Source: Lachnospiraceae bacterium UBA3821
GTDB taxonomy: Bacteria > Bacillota > Clostridia > Lachnospirales > Lachnospiraceae
DNA length: 28,612 nt
Direction: 5' to 3'
NCBI GenBank assembly: GCA_002368865.1
Contig: DFDT01000154.1
Span: 1 to 28,612, forward strand
In this document: positions 22,388 through 28,612 of the stretch, piece by piece
Layout: each line of letters starts with the position of its first letter
How positions within the stretch are numbered: position 1 is the first letter of the stretch
Notes under the pieces: generated by a model
What the model was told of the DNA's origin: nothing
The model's input: the letters and a program-made list of their open reading frames with translations, nothing else
Database searches by the model: none
Made by a program: the position numbers and the translations under genes

Positions 22388-23691
22388 CACAAAGCCCTCC
22401 CCAACAGGTAATCGATAAACTGCTGCGCCGTCCTGCCGGAAAGTCCGCCGTGGGCAAGCTCCCATTTGTTTGCCTCCAGGAGCAGTTCCTCCTCGGGCAT
22501 ATCAATCCCTTCCCGCTCCGCCAGTTTCAGCACAATGTTCTGAAACTCTTTGGGTGTCGGTGCCCCGAAATAGATTGTCACGCCGAAACGGCTTACCAGC
22601 GAAAGCTTCTCCTGCACGGTGTCTCCGGTGTGCATATCCTCTCTGATTTCCGGCCTGTCACCATAGCTTTCTTTGATCAGATGACGCCGATTTGAGGTAG
22701 CGTAGATCAGCACGTTCTCCGGCTTTTTCTCCAGGCCGCCCTCGATCACAGCCTTTAAGTATTTATACTCAATCTCAAAGTCTTCAAAGCTCAGATCGTC
22801 CATGTAGATGATGAACTTGTAATTGCGGTTCTTGATCTGAGCGATCACATCATTCAGATCCTGGAACTGATGCTTGTAAATCTCGATAACCCGCAGTCCC
22901 CTGTCGTAATATGCATTGGCAATGGCCTTGATACAGGAGGATTTGCCCGTTCCCGCATCGCCGAACAACAGACAGTTGTTCGCCTTGCGCCCGCTCACAA
23001 AAGCCTCCGTATTCTCGATCAGCTTCTGCTTGGGAATCTCGTAGCCCACCAGATCATCCAGCTTCACATGGGCGATATTCAGGATGGGATTCACCTGTAC
23101 CCTGCTGCCCTCCCCGCTCTCTTCGTGGGCAACACGGAAGGATTTATGTAAACCGAATTTACCCACGCCGTACTCTTTATAAAATTCCGTCAGGGTATCC
23201 TTCATCTCCTGGGGCGTGCGATTCTCGCAAAAATGCTCCGCCAGCTCGCAGATTCTGGCGCAGATCCTGCGGTTGTAAACCTTGCTCTCTTCACTGCTGG
23301 CCTCATAGGTCTGGATCAGCGCAAACTCCGGCACCTTAAGGGTATCCATCATGGGCTTGAAATCATAATCGTAAAATTCCTTGAAGATCACAATGTCATG
23401 CAGCGCCGCGTCATTAATGCTGCCCTGAATGGCGCCCCGGATTTCGCAACCCTTACTGTAACTGTTCTCGCAGTTGACCAGAATATTCGCCAGATAACAG
23501 TGCCACAGATTGCCGTAAAAGCCGAAGTTTCCCGCCAGCTCCAACAGCTGATGCATACACTGATAAAACAGCGCCCGCAGATCCTCCGCATTGTAATACT
23601 CGTCCTCATAGTTCGTCATCAAAAACGCCATGTCATAGAGCAGCTGGTCGTCTTCAAAATCTCTGTATAATAAAAGCTCCTGTTCGCGCAT
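22387..23691 (-). CDS. DUF815-family AAA-type ATPase
   Basis: A 434-residue P-loop ATPase. The N-terminal 200 residues are helical and unassigned. The ATPase core follows: LDDLVGYEIPKQKLIENT, Walker A GDAGTGKSS (244-252), Walker B FIIYMDDLSF (293-302), a sensor-1 Asn in TSNRRH (334), and the C-terminal GLSGRTAQQFIDYL helix. The DUF815 family resembles DnaA/IstB-type loaders in having a lone AAA core, but its function is not established. AGAGGAG precedes the ATG. It starts 30 bases after pheA and overlaps the following membrane-protein gene by one base; that gene may be its anchor or client. Confidence 0.9.
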   Translation of the reverse strand: MREQELLLYRDFEDDQLLYDMAFLMTNYEDEYYNAEDLRALFYQCMHQLLELAGNFGFYGNLWHCYLANILVNCENSYSKGCEIRGAIQGSINDAALHDIVIFKEFYDYDFKPMMDTLKVPEFALIQTYEASSEESKVYNRRICARICELAEHFCENRTPQEMKDTLTEFYKEYGVGKFGLHKSFRVAHEESGEGSRVQVNPILNIAHVKLDDLVGYEIPKQKLIENTEAFVSGRKANNCLLFGDAGTGKSSCIKAIANAYYDRGLRVIEIYKHQFQDLNDVIAQIKNRNYKFIIYMDDLSFEDFEIEYKYLKAVIEGGLEKKPENVLIYATSNRRHLIKESYGDRPEIREDMHTGDTVQEKLSLVSRFGVTIYFGAPTPKEFQNIVLKLAEREGIDMPEEELLLEANKWELAHGGLSGRTAQQFIDYLLGRAL

Positions 23692-23721
23692 GTGTGGTCT
23701 CCTCTTGTTGTATCCTTGTCC

Positions 23722-24846
23722 CTAATAGTTCCCCAGAATCTTCATATTCCGCGCTTCATCCCGCAGTCCCCTCAGCGCATTCTTCACCGCGCTGTCCGCA
23801 AGATTCCCCTCAAAATCCACAAAGAAACGATACTCCCAGTTACGGTCTTCAATGGGACGGCTCTCAATCTTGGTCATGTTCAGATTATTGTAGATAAAAT
23901 GGGACAACATATGGTACAAAGACCCGCTCTCGTGGGGCACCTCAAAACAGATACTGATCTTCGACGCATCTTTTCTGAAAATTTTCTGATTGGTCACGAT
24001 GATAAACCGGGTGGAATTGGTCCCGGACTGGTTCACGCCCTGCTTTAAAATCTCCAGCCCATAGATCTGCCCTGCCAAAGCGCTGGCAATGGCCGCCTGG
24101 GACTTGTCCTGCTCATTCGCCACCTTTCTGGCTGCAAAGGCATTGTTCTGCATGCTGATCTGCTGCCAGGGGTGGTCTGCCAGAAATTTGGCGCTCTGCA
24201 TCAGAGACTGCGGGTGAGAATACACGGTCTTGATATCGGAGATCTGCGCCCCGGGCACCCCCAACAGGCAATGCTCGATCCGGATGATCTGCTCCCCCAC
24301 GATATAGTTCTCAAACTCCACCAAAAGATCGTAAATCTCATTGACGATACCCGCGGTAGAATTCTCAATCGGCAGCACTGCAAAATCCGCGCTCCCCTCA
24401 TCTATGGCGCTCATGGCGTCCCGAAAGGTGTCCACATGAAAGCTCTGAATGCTCTCCCCGAAATACTGCATCATGGCCATCTGGGAATAGGCACCCTCCG
24501 CCCCCTGGAATACGACTCTCGCCTTCTTCGTATCCAGGTCATCCACGCCAATAAAGGGCAGCTTGCCCTGCCCTCCTTTTTCTGAAATCAGTCGATACTG
24601 CAGCTTTCTGCTCATGGACATGATCTGTTCAAAGAGCTCCTGCACCCCGAGACCGTTAAATTCGTTGTGTGTCAGAGAACGCACCTTTGCAAGCTTCTCC
24701 TGCTCCCGCACTCTGTCAAACACTTTCTTGCCGTTCTCAATCTTATACTCCGCCACCTGCGCGCAAATGTCCATCCGTTTCTCATACAGCTCAACAATCT
24801 GCGCATCAATCTCATCCAATCCCTGTCTCAATTCTCCTAAGTCCAT
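23722..24846 (-). CDS. pheA: Bifunctional chorismate mutase / prephenate dehydratase
   Basis: A 374-residue P-protein that converts chorismate to prephenate and then phenylpyruvate, the committed steps to phenylalanine. Residues 1-86 are an AroQ chorismate mutase (LRQGLDEIDAQIVELYEKR). Residues 108-285 are prephenate dehydratase, with FQGAEGAYSQ, LPIENSTAGIVNE, YSHPQSLMQ and the catalytic Thr in STRF (278-281). Residues 296-374 are a regulatory ACT domain with an ESRP motif (328-331) and a GSL segment (308-310), which bind phenylalanine, so feedback inhibition is expected. All domains are intact. It is the first gene of a probable three-gene operon with the DUF815 ATPase and a membrane protein. 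I see no T-box or attenuator in the short upstream gap. Confidence 0.96.
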   Translation of the reverse strand: MDLGELRQGLDEIDAQIVELYEKRMDICAQVAEYKIENGKKVFDRVREQEKLAKVRSLTHNEFNGLGVQELFEQIMSMSRKLQYRLISEKGGQGKLPFIGVDDLDTKKARVVFQGAEGAYSQMAMMQYFGESIQSFHVDTFRDAMSAIDEGSADFAVLPIENSTAGIVNEIYDLLVEFENYIVGEQIIRIEHCLLGVPGAQISDIKTVYSHPQSLMQSAKFLADHPWQQISMQNNAFAARKVANEQDKSQAAIASALAGQIYGLEILKQGVNQSGTNSTRFIIVTNQKIFRKDASKISICFEVPHESGSLYHMLSHFIYNNLNMTKIESRPIEDRNWEYRFFVDFEGNLADSAVKNALRGLRDEARNMKILGNY

Positions 24847-24911
24847 CTTCCGTTGTCTCCTGCATTACAAATTTTCATACTATTCCACCATTATCTTATA
24901 CCAAAACCAGC

Positions 24912-24940
24912 TTGATAGCAAGCAAAAACAAGAGTATACT
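24912..24940 (+). promoter_or_regulatory. Promoter of the DUF5050 gene
   Basis: TTGATA (24912-24917) and TATACT (24935-24940) are separated by exactly 17 bases, each five of six to consensus. The predicted start is near 24947, about 38 bases before the ATG. A small inverted repeat, GCTTG-4-CAAGC (24910-24923), covers the -35 hexamer and could be a regulator site. Confidence 0.62.
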
Positions 24941-24984
24941 AAAGTCAGGATCCGATTCCAAAATGATCCATTGGGGGTGAATTT

Positions 24985-26001
24985 ATGACAAAAAAGAAAA
25001 ACGGGCTCAGTCCCGCATTTTATATCGTATCCGGCACCGTTCTGCTCCTGCTCTTTGCGGCAGTGATCTACTATGTTTTCTTCGCCTCAAAAATGGAGAT
25101 GAATCCTGCCGGAACGATTGGAAACACTGCAGGAAATCTGAACAACGCAGGTCTGTTCTGCGAGCACGACGGCACCGTATATTTTTCCAATCCCAAAGAC
25201 GGCGGCGCACTCTACGCCATGAACGCAGATGAAAGCAACATCAGAAAACTCTACGCCATGTCTGTGCGCAACATTTTGGCAGGCGGCGATTACCTGTACT
25301 ATTTCCAGATGAATTCCTCGGATGTAAACGGTTTTGCCAGTGTGGTCGGCAACCACTCCTTCAACCGCAGTCATCTGGATGGCAGTCAATCCGTGGCGCT
25401 GACCAAGGACGTGGTGACAAACGGCCAGCTCATCGATAACTATCTCTATCTCCAGACGGCAGGAAGCGGACAGCCCTCCTTCTACAAGCTGAAAATTGAC
25501 AAGTCCGATCAGGTCAAACTTGCCGATTATGCTGTCAATCCGGCCTGTGCCGGAAACGGCATGTTCTATTATAACGGCACCCAGAACGATCACGCTCTGT
25601 ATCAGTGGAACACTGCCAATGATTCCGCTTCCCTGGTATGGAACGGCAATCTCTGGTATCCGGTTTTGGATGGGGATTATATTTACTATATGGATGTTTC
25701 AGCCAAGTACAGATTATGCAGATTTTCCCTGTCCTCGCAGGAAATTGAGATCCTCACAAATGACCATGTGGATTGTTTCAATGTAGGAAACGGCTTTATT
25801 TACTACCAGACAAATGCCGCCGTCTCACCACAGCTCAAGTGCATGCACACAGACGGCAGCAACTCTTTCGTGTTGGCGGACGGCGTTTTTACCAATATCA
25901 ATATGACTTCCCAATATGTGTATTTTCAGCAGTTCGGCGTGAATGGTTCCCTGTATCACGCAAGGCTCGGCAGCGATAGCTATCGGATCTTCGGAGAATA
26001 G
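24985..26001 (+). CDS. Membrane-anchored DUF5050 (beta-propeller-like) protein
   Basis: A 338-residue protein. A lysine-rich start (MTKKKNG) and one hydrophobic helix (about 10-34) anchor it with the rest outside the cell. Residues 50-338 are built from repeats of about 40-45 residues with the theme Y-x-Y/F strand, short turn, polar loop, L/I-Y strand (VYFSNP, LYYFQM, LYLQTA, MFYYNG, IYYMDV, IYYQTN, VYFQQF). This is the DUF5050 pattern, resembling a six- or seven-bladed propeller. No catalytic motif is visible; ligand or wall binding is plausible. TTGGGGGTGAATTT precedes the ATG. It is a lone plus-strand gene divergent from pheA and convergent with the ArsR gene. Confidence 0.83.
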   Translation: MTKKKNGLSPAFYIVSGTVLLLLFAAVIYYVFFASKMEMNPAGTIGNTAGNLNNAGLFCEHDGTVYFSNPKDGGALYAMNADESNIRKLYAMSVRNILAGGDYLYYFQMNSSDVNGFASVVGNHSFNRSHLDGSQSVALTKDVVTNGQLIDNYLYLQTAGSGQPSFYKLKIDKSDQVKLADYAVNPACAGNGMFYYNGTQNDHALYQWNTANDSASLVWNGNLWYPVLDGDYIYYMDVSAKYRLCRFSLSSQEIEILTNDHVDCFNVGNGFIYYQTNAAVSPQLKCMHTDGSNSFVLADGVFTNINMTSQYVYFQQFGVNGSLYHARLGSDSYRIFGE

Positions 26002-26019
26002 ATGTCCATCGAGACCGGA

Positions 26020-26367
26020 TCACTCCTCTATATGATCCAGGCCCTGGCTCAATATCGTCATGATATGGTCATCTGCCAGGGAATAAAAGATCGTCTTGCC
26101 CTCTCTGCGGTTTTTCACCAGATCCAGCTGTTTCAACACACGCAGCTGGTGGGAGATTGCAGACTGGGACATATTTAGCAGCGCAGAAATATCATACACG
26201 CACATCTCCGAGCAGCGCAGCGCGATCAGAATCTTCAGGCGTGTCACATCGCCAAACACCTTGAAAAATTCCTCCAGATCTTCCAGTTCCTCCATCGGAG
26301 GCATCTGTTCATCCACTTTCCGGATCATTTCCTGATTCAAATGAAGATAATTGTTTTCCTCGGTCAT
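26020..26367 (-). CDS. ArsR/SmtB-family metal-responsive repressor with an alpha-5 zinc site
   Basis: A 115-residue winged-helix repressor. The core reads FFKVFGDVTRLKILIAL, then the recognition region ISALLNMSQSAISHQLRVLKQ and the wing KNRREGKTIFYSL. The alpha-3 metal motif is degenerate (EMCVYD, a single Cys). In contrast, the C-terminal helix fits the SmtB/CzrA zinc site exactly: Asp99-x-His101, ten residues, His112-x-x-Glu115. It should be a Zn(II)- or Co(II)-relieved repressor. The ATG lies three bases after the folB-folK stop, so it is the last gene of the folate operon. No metal transporter lies within the window, so its targets are elsewhere or include this operon. Confidence 0.9.
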   Translation of the reverse strand: MTEENNYLHLNQEMIRKVDEQMPPMEELEDLEEFFKVFGDVTRLKILIALRCSEMCVYDISALLNMSQSAISHQLRVLKQLDLVKNRREGKTIFYSLADDHIMTILSQGLDHIEE

Positions 26368-26370
26368 AAC

Positions 26371-27201
26371 TCAATCCTTATCCGTATCCAATGCCTCCAG
26401 CATCTGCGTCACCGTCTTCCCCAGGATCGGATGACGGAAATTCGGCGCCAGCTGGCTCAACGGCTTCAACACAAAATAACGGTTTTCCATATCCACATGA
26501 GGCAGGATCAATCGATCGTCCTCGTAGATCAGTTTGTCATAAAATACAATGTCCAGGTCAAGCGTTCTGGGTCCCCAGCGAACCTCTCTGGTACGCCCTG
26601 CCGAATCCTCGATCAGCTTCAGTTGATCCAAAAGCTCCCTGGGTGTCAACAATGTACGTGCCTTGACTGCAGTGTTCAGGAATTTGGGCTGGTCCGTAAA
26701 GCCATATCCTTCCGTTTCCACGGTATCCGCAACCTTCTGCACCTGGATCAGCAAATGCTCCTCCAGCTGGTCAATGCCCTGCTTGATAAAAGCCTCTCTG
26801 TCTCCCAGATTGGACCCCACGGAAAGATAAACCTGATGCCAGCTCCGCTCAATGCGCACAGAAACAGATTCAAAGGGCAATCCCACCGGTGCATGAGGTT
26901 TTCTGATCTCCAGCACGATTCCCTGAATGGCACCGAAATTCAGCAGGATCTGCTCCGCCAATGTCTCCGCCACGGTTTCGATCAGATCATATAAGGTCTC
27001 CTGCATCCAGTTGGTGATAAAATGGCAGATCTCGCTGTAGTTAGTGGAAAGGCTCACATCATCCTCTCTTCCGGCCGGACGGATATCTGTGTATAGCACC
27101 GCATTCACGTAAAATGTCTGCCCGTTTTCTTTCTCATCCCGTCTTACGCCGTGATAGGCGAAGACCTCCAGATTATCGATCCTGATCTCATCTGCTTTCA
27201 T
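26371..27201 (-). CDS. folK: Fused dihydroneopterin aldolase (FolB) and HPPK (FolK)
   Basis: A 276-residue bifunctional folate enzyme. Residues 1-120 are FolB, with YHG (16-18), Glu23, Tyr55 and Lys101 in the active-site positions; it cleaves dihydroneopterin to 6-hydroxymethyl-dihydropterin. Residues 122-276 are FolK, opening SVGSNLGDRE and carrying the HPPK signature RWGPRTLDLDIVFYD, with the two magnesium-binding Asp residues; it transfers pyrophosphate from ATP to that product. The fusion channels two consecutive steps. GGAGGA precedes the ATG. It lies 32 bases after folP, and the ArsR gene follows three bases after its stop. FolBK fusions are common in Clostridia and are not unusual in themselves. 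Confidence 0.95.
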   Translation of the reverse strand: MKADEIRIDNLEVFAYHGVRRDEKENGQTFYVNAVLYTDIRPAGREDDVSLSTNYSEICHFITNWMQETLYDLIETVAETLAEQILLNFGAIQGIVLEIRKPHAPVGLPFESVSVRIERSWHQVYLSVGSNLGDREAFIKQGIDQLEEHLLIQVQKVADTVETEGYGFTDQPKFLNTAVKARTLLTPRELLDQLKLIEDSAGRTREVRWGPRTLDLDIVFYDKLIYEDDRLILPHVDMENRYFVLKPLSQLAPNFRHPILGKTVTQMLEALDTDKD

Positions 27202-27233
27202 CTTTCATTCCTCCGTTTCTATCGTTCTATTCC

Positions 27234-28055
27234 TCATCGTGCTTCCATGATTGCTTCCGTCATACGGATTGCCTGCACATTTTCTTTGATATCATGAACC
27301 CGTACAAAGCTACAGCCCTTCATCACTGCCAGGACTGTTGTCGCCAGCGTGCCCGGAAGCCGTTCCGACACCGGCAGATCCAATGTCAGTCCGATCACTG
27401 ACTTGCGGCTGCAGCCCAACAGCAACGGGTAATCGAGATCCTGTCTGATCTGATCCATCCCATTCAGCAGGAACAGATTCTGCTCATAAGTTTTTCCGAA
27501 TCCGATACCGGGATCCAGCAGGATCTTATTCCTGTCAATTCCCGCTTCTCTGGCAAGCGCCAGACATGCTTCCAGATCCGCATTGACATCACGGTACAGA
27601 TCCTGATACACCGGTTCTTTCCGATTATGCATCAGGCAGCAGGGAATCCCTGCCTTTGCAATCACCGCCGCCATACCGGGATCAGCCTTCAGCCCCCAGA
27701 TATCATTGATCAGATCTGCGCCTGCCGCAATACCGGCCTGCGCGACCTTGCTTTTATAAGTATCCAGCGAAACCGGCACATCAAAATTCGCTTTTATCTT
27801 CTCGATCACCGGTGCCGTCCGCTCAATCTCCTCTTCATCCGAAACCGGCGTAAACCCAGGTCTGGTCGACTCCCCGCCCACATCCAGAAGATCCATGCCT
27901 TCCGCCAGCATGGTTTCCACCCGTTTCAGCGCCCGCTCCGGATCATTCCATCTGCCACCGTCCGAAAAAGAATCCGGCGTCAGGTTCAGAATTCCCATCA
28001 CATACGTCTTATGCCGCCGTTGAAAGGTATGCCCTCCTATTATCAACCCATCCAT
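27234..28055 (-). CDS. folP: Dihydropteroate synthase
   Basis: A 273-residue TIM-barrel enzyme that joins hydroxymethyl-dihydropterin diphosphate to p-aminobenzoate; it is the sulfonamide target. Both family signatures are present: GILNLTPDSFSDGGRW near the N-terminus and LLDVGGESTRPGF. Further blocks are SLDTYKSKVA, LINDIWG, CLMHNRKEP, LLDPGIGFGKT, LGCSRKS and VRVHDI. The loops look standard, so no sulfonamide-resistance insertion is apparent. The start at 28055 is chosen because GAGGG lies six bases before it; a TTG two codons earlier is too close to this site. It follows the HD-domain gene by nine bases and precedes folB-folK, forming a compact folate operon. Confidence 0.96.
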   Translation of the reverse strand: MDGLIIGGHTFQRRHKTYVMGILNLTPDSFSDGGRWNDPERALKRVETMLAEGMDLLDVGGESTRPGFTPVSDEEEIERTAPVIEKIKANFDVPVSLDTYKSKVAQAGIAAGADLINDIWGLKADPGMAAVIAKAGIPCCLMHNRKEPVYQDLYRDVNADLEACLALAREAGIDRNKILLDPGIGFGKTYEQNLFLLNGMDQIRQDLDYPLLLGCSRKSVIGLTLDLPVSERLPGTLATTVLAVMKGCSFVRVHDIKENVQAIRMTEAIMEAR

Positions 28056-28064
28056 GTCCAACCC

Positions 28065-28562
28065 TCAGTATTTTATCGTCAGATTTTTCTTTTCACCTTT
28101 CCAGTTACAGTCCCGTTCCGCCGCACAGGCAAAACACGCCCTGCTGGCTTTGTCCGCCCGATACAGAACGCCTCGCAGATCAGGCCCCTCCGCAACCGCT
28201 GCATTACGGTGATTGCGGATCGCATCTACGATCAGATTCGCTTCCTCGGCTCCGAAACCGCAGTCCGCCAGGATCTTCGGCGCAATCTCCGCGCTTGCCA
28301 GTTCGTGGGGTTGACCGCTCTCATATTGAATATGTTTTCCCAAATCATGTAAAAGTGCCGCAGCATAGATCCATTCCCGGTTCAGCCCCGATTTCTGCTC
28401 CAGATCAAGGATCGTTCCAATCCTTGCCACGTCCAGAAAATGGTTCATGTCATGACGACAAAAAACACGCTCCGCTTCTGCTTTCCGGTTTTCTTCTAAA
28501 TGATACCGGAACAGTTCGTGCTGCAAAATCCGGTCAATGCGGCTTTCCTGACGTTCTTTCAT
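28065..28562 (-). CDS. HD-domain phosphohydrolase in the folate operon
   Basis: A 165-residue HD-superfamily metal hydrolase. Ligands fit the pattern: His41 in RHDMNHFLDVAR, His72-Asp73 in LLHDLGKH, His118 in IRNHR, and Asp137 in RADKAS. Just after Asp137 is a Cys cluster, Cys143-x2-Cys146-x5-Cys152 followed by NW and KKN, which could hold zinc or an iron-sulfur cluster. HD proteins cleave phosphoester bonds, typically in nucleotides. Its place between a probable folE tail and folP makes dephosphorylation of dihydroneopterin triphosphate or monophosphate a reasonable guess, since no Nudix FolQ is seen in the operon. GGAG lies 7 bases before the ATG. The function is inference. Confidence 0.87.
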   Translation of the reverse strand: MKERQESRIDRILQHELFRYHLEENRKAEAERVFCRHDMNHFLDVARIGTILDLEQKSGLNREWIYAAALLHDLGKHIQYESGQPHELASAEIAPKILADCGFGAEEANLIVDAIRNHRNAAVAEGPDLRGVLYRADKASRACFACAAERDCNWKGEKKNLTIKY

Positions 28563-28564
28563 TT

Positions 28565-28612
28565 CTATCTCCTGCCCAACATTCCAAAGAACTGTTCCTG
28601 CAGTCTGCTGTT
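28565..28612 (-). CDS. C-terminal end of an upstream gene, possibly folE (GTP cyclohydrolase I)
   Basis: Fifteen codons and a TAG stop remain: NSRLQEQFFGMLGRR. The stop lies two bases before the HD gene start, and the frame is open to the window edge. The pattern (charged residue, Arg-Leu, Glu, paired aromatic, Met-Leu) resembles the extreme C-terminus of bacterial GTP cyclohydrolase I (R-x-E-F-L-x-L-I type), and that gene is expected to head this operon. The fragment is too short for a firm call. Confidence 0.4.
   Translation of the reverse strand, partial: NSRLQEQFFGMLGRR

Noticed and set aside
24847..24984. T-box or attenuator before pheA
   Set aside because: The 138-base gap shows no specifier stem, T-box sequence or terminator-antiterminator pair.
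26017..26038. Inverted repeat GGATCA-10-TGATCC between the convergent DUF5050 and ArsR genes as a terminator
   Set aside because: The stem is only six base pairs and neither strand has a following T-run.

Overview
The window looks like a chromosomal segment of a gut-type Firmicute of class Clostridia, probably Lachnospiraceae. This rests on several things seen together: strong AGGAGG-type ribosome binding sites, a BlaI/M56 regulator pair, an AroQ-type chorismate mutase fused to prephenate dehydratase, a FolB-FolK fusion, DUF815, DUF4261 and DUF5050 proteins, and a YczE-type membrane protein. The assignment is inference from gene content; no rRNA or other marker is present. No tRNA, CRISPR array or insertion sequence was found, and no gene-free stretch exceeds about 220 bases.

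Layout. The left end (2-1944, + strand) carries the tail of an ABC-F ATPase and an unusual fusion of a PHP phosphoesterase with a Cof-type HAD phosphatase. It meets, head to head, a minus-strand block: a small acidic protein, then a BlaI repressor and a giant M56 metalloprotease sensor under a well-formed promoter with two operator palindromes, and a secreted C39-type cysteine peptidase upstream. After one small plus-strand membrane protein (6898-7374) a long minus-strand run extends to 24846. In map order it holds a GNAT acetyltransferase, a phosphoglycolate phosphatase-like HAD, a diguanylate cyclase with two tandem sensor modules, a DUF4261 protein, maf, a NERD nuclease, a UvrD/helicase IV-like helicase, ppk1, a DfrF-like dihydrofolate reductase, a second GNAT, a Nudix hydrolase, a YczE membrane protein, ppx, a membrane protein, a DUF815 ATPase and pheA. 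A single plus-strand DUF5050 protein follows. The right end is a minus-strand folate cluster (probable folE tail, HD hydrolase, folP, folB-folK) that ends in an ArsR/SmtB repressor with a complete zinc site.

How the genes work together. Polyphosphate synthesis (ppk1) and breakdown (ppx) lie close together but are separated by accessory genes. Two probable acquisitions flank ppk1. On one side is a strikingly AT-rich pair, a helicase with an embedded nuclease-like segment plus a NERD nuclease, both ending in topoisomerase-type zinc ribbons. On the other side is a trimethoprim-resistance-type DHFR preceded by the decayed tail of an AlbA_2-type regulator. The folate cluster makes dihydropteroate precursors; its HD protein is a candidate for the dephosphorylation step that has no other obvious enzyme here.

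The best candidate for a little-described system is the helicase/NERD nuclease pair (11821-15293). Next come the BlaI/M56 system, whose sensor domain is not a penicillin-binding domain, and the HD protein plus zinc-sensing repressor in the folate operon.
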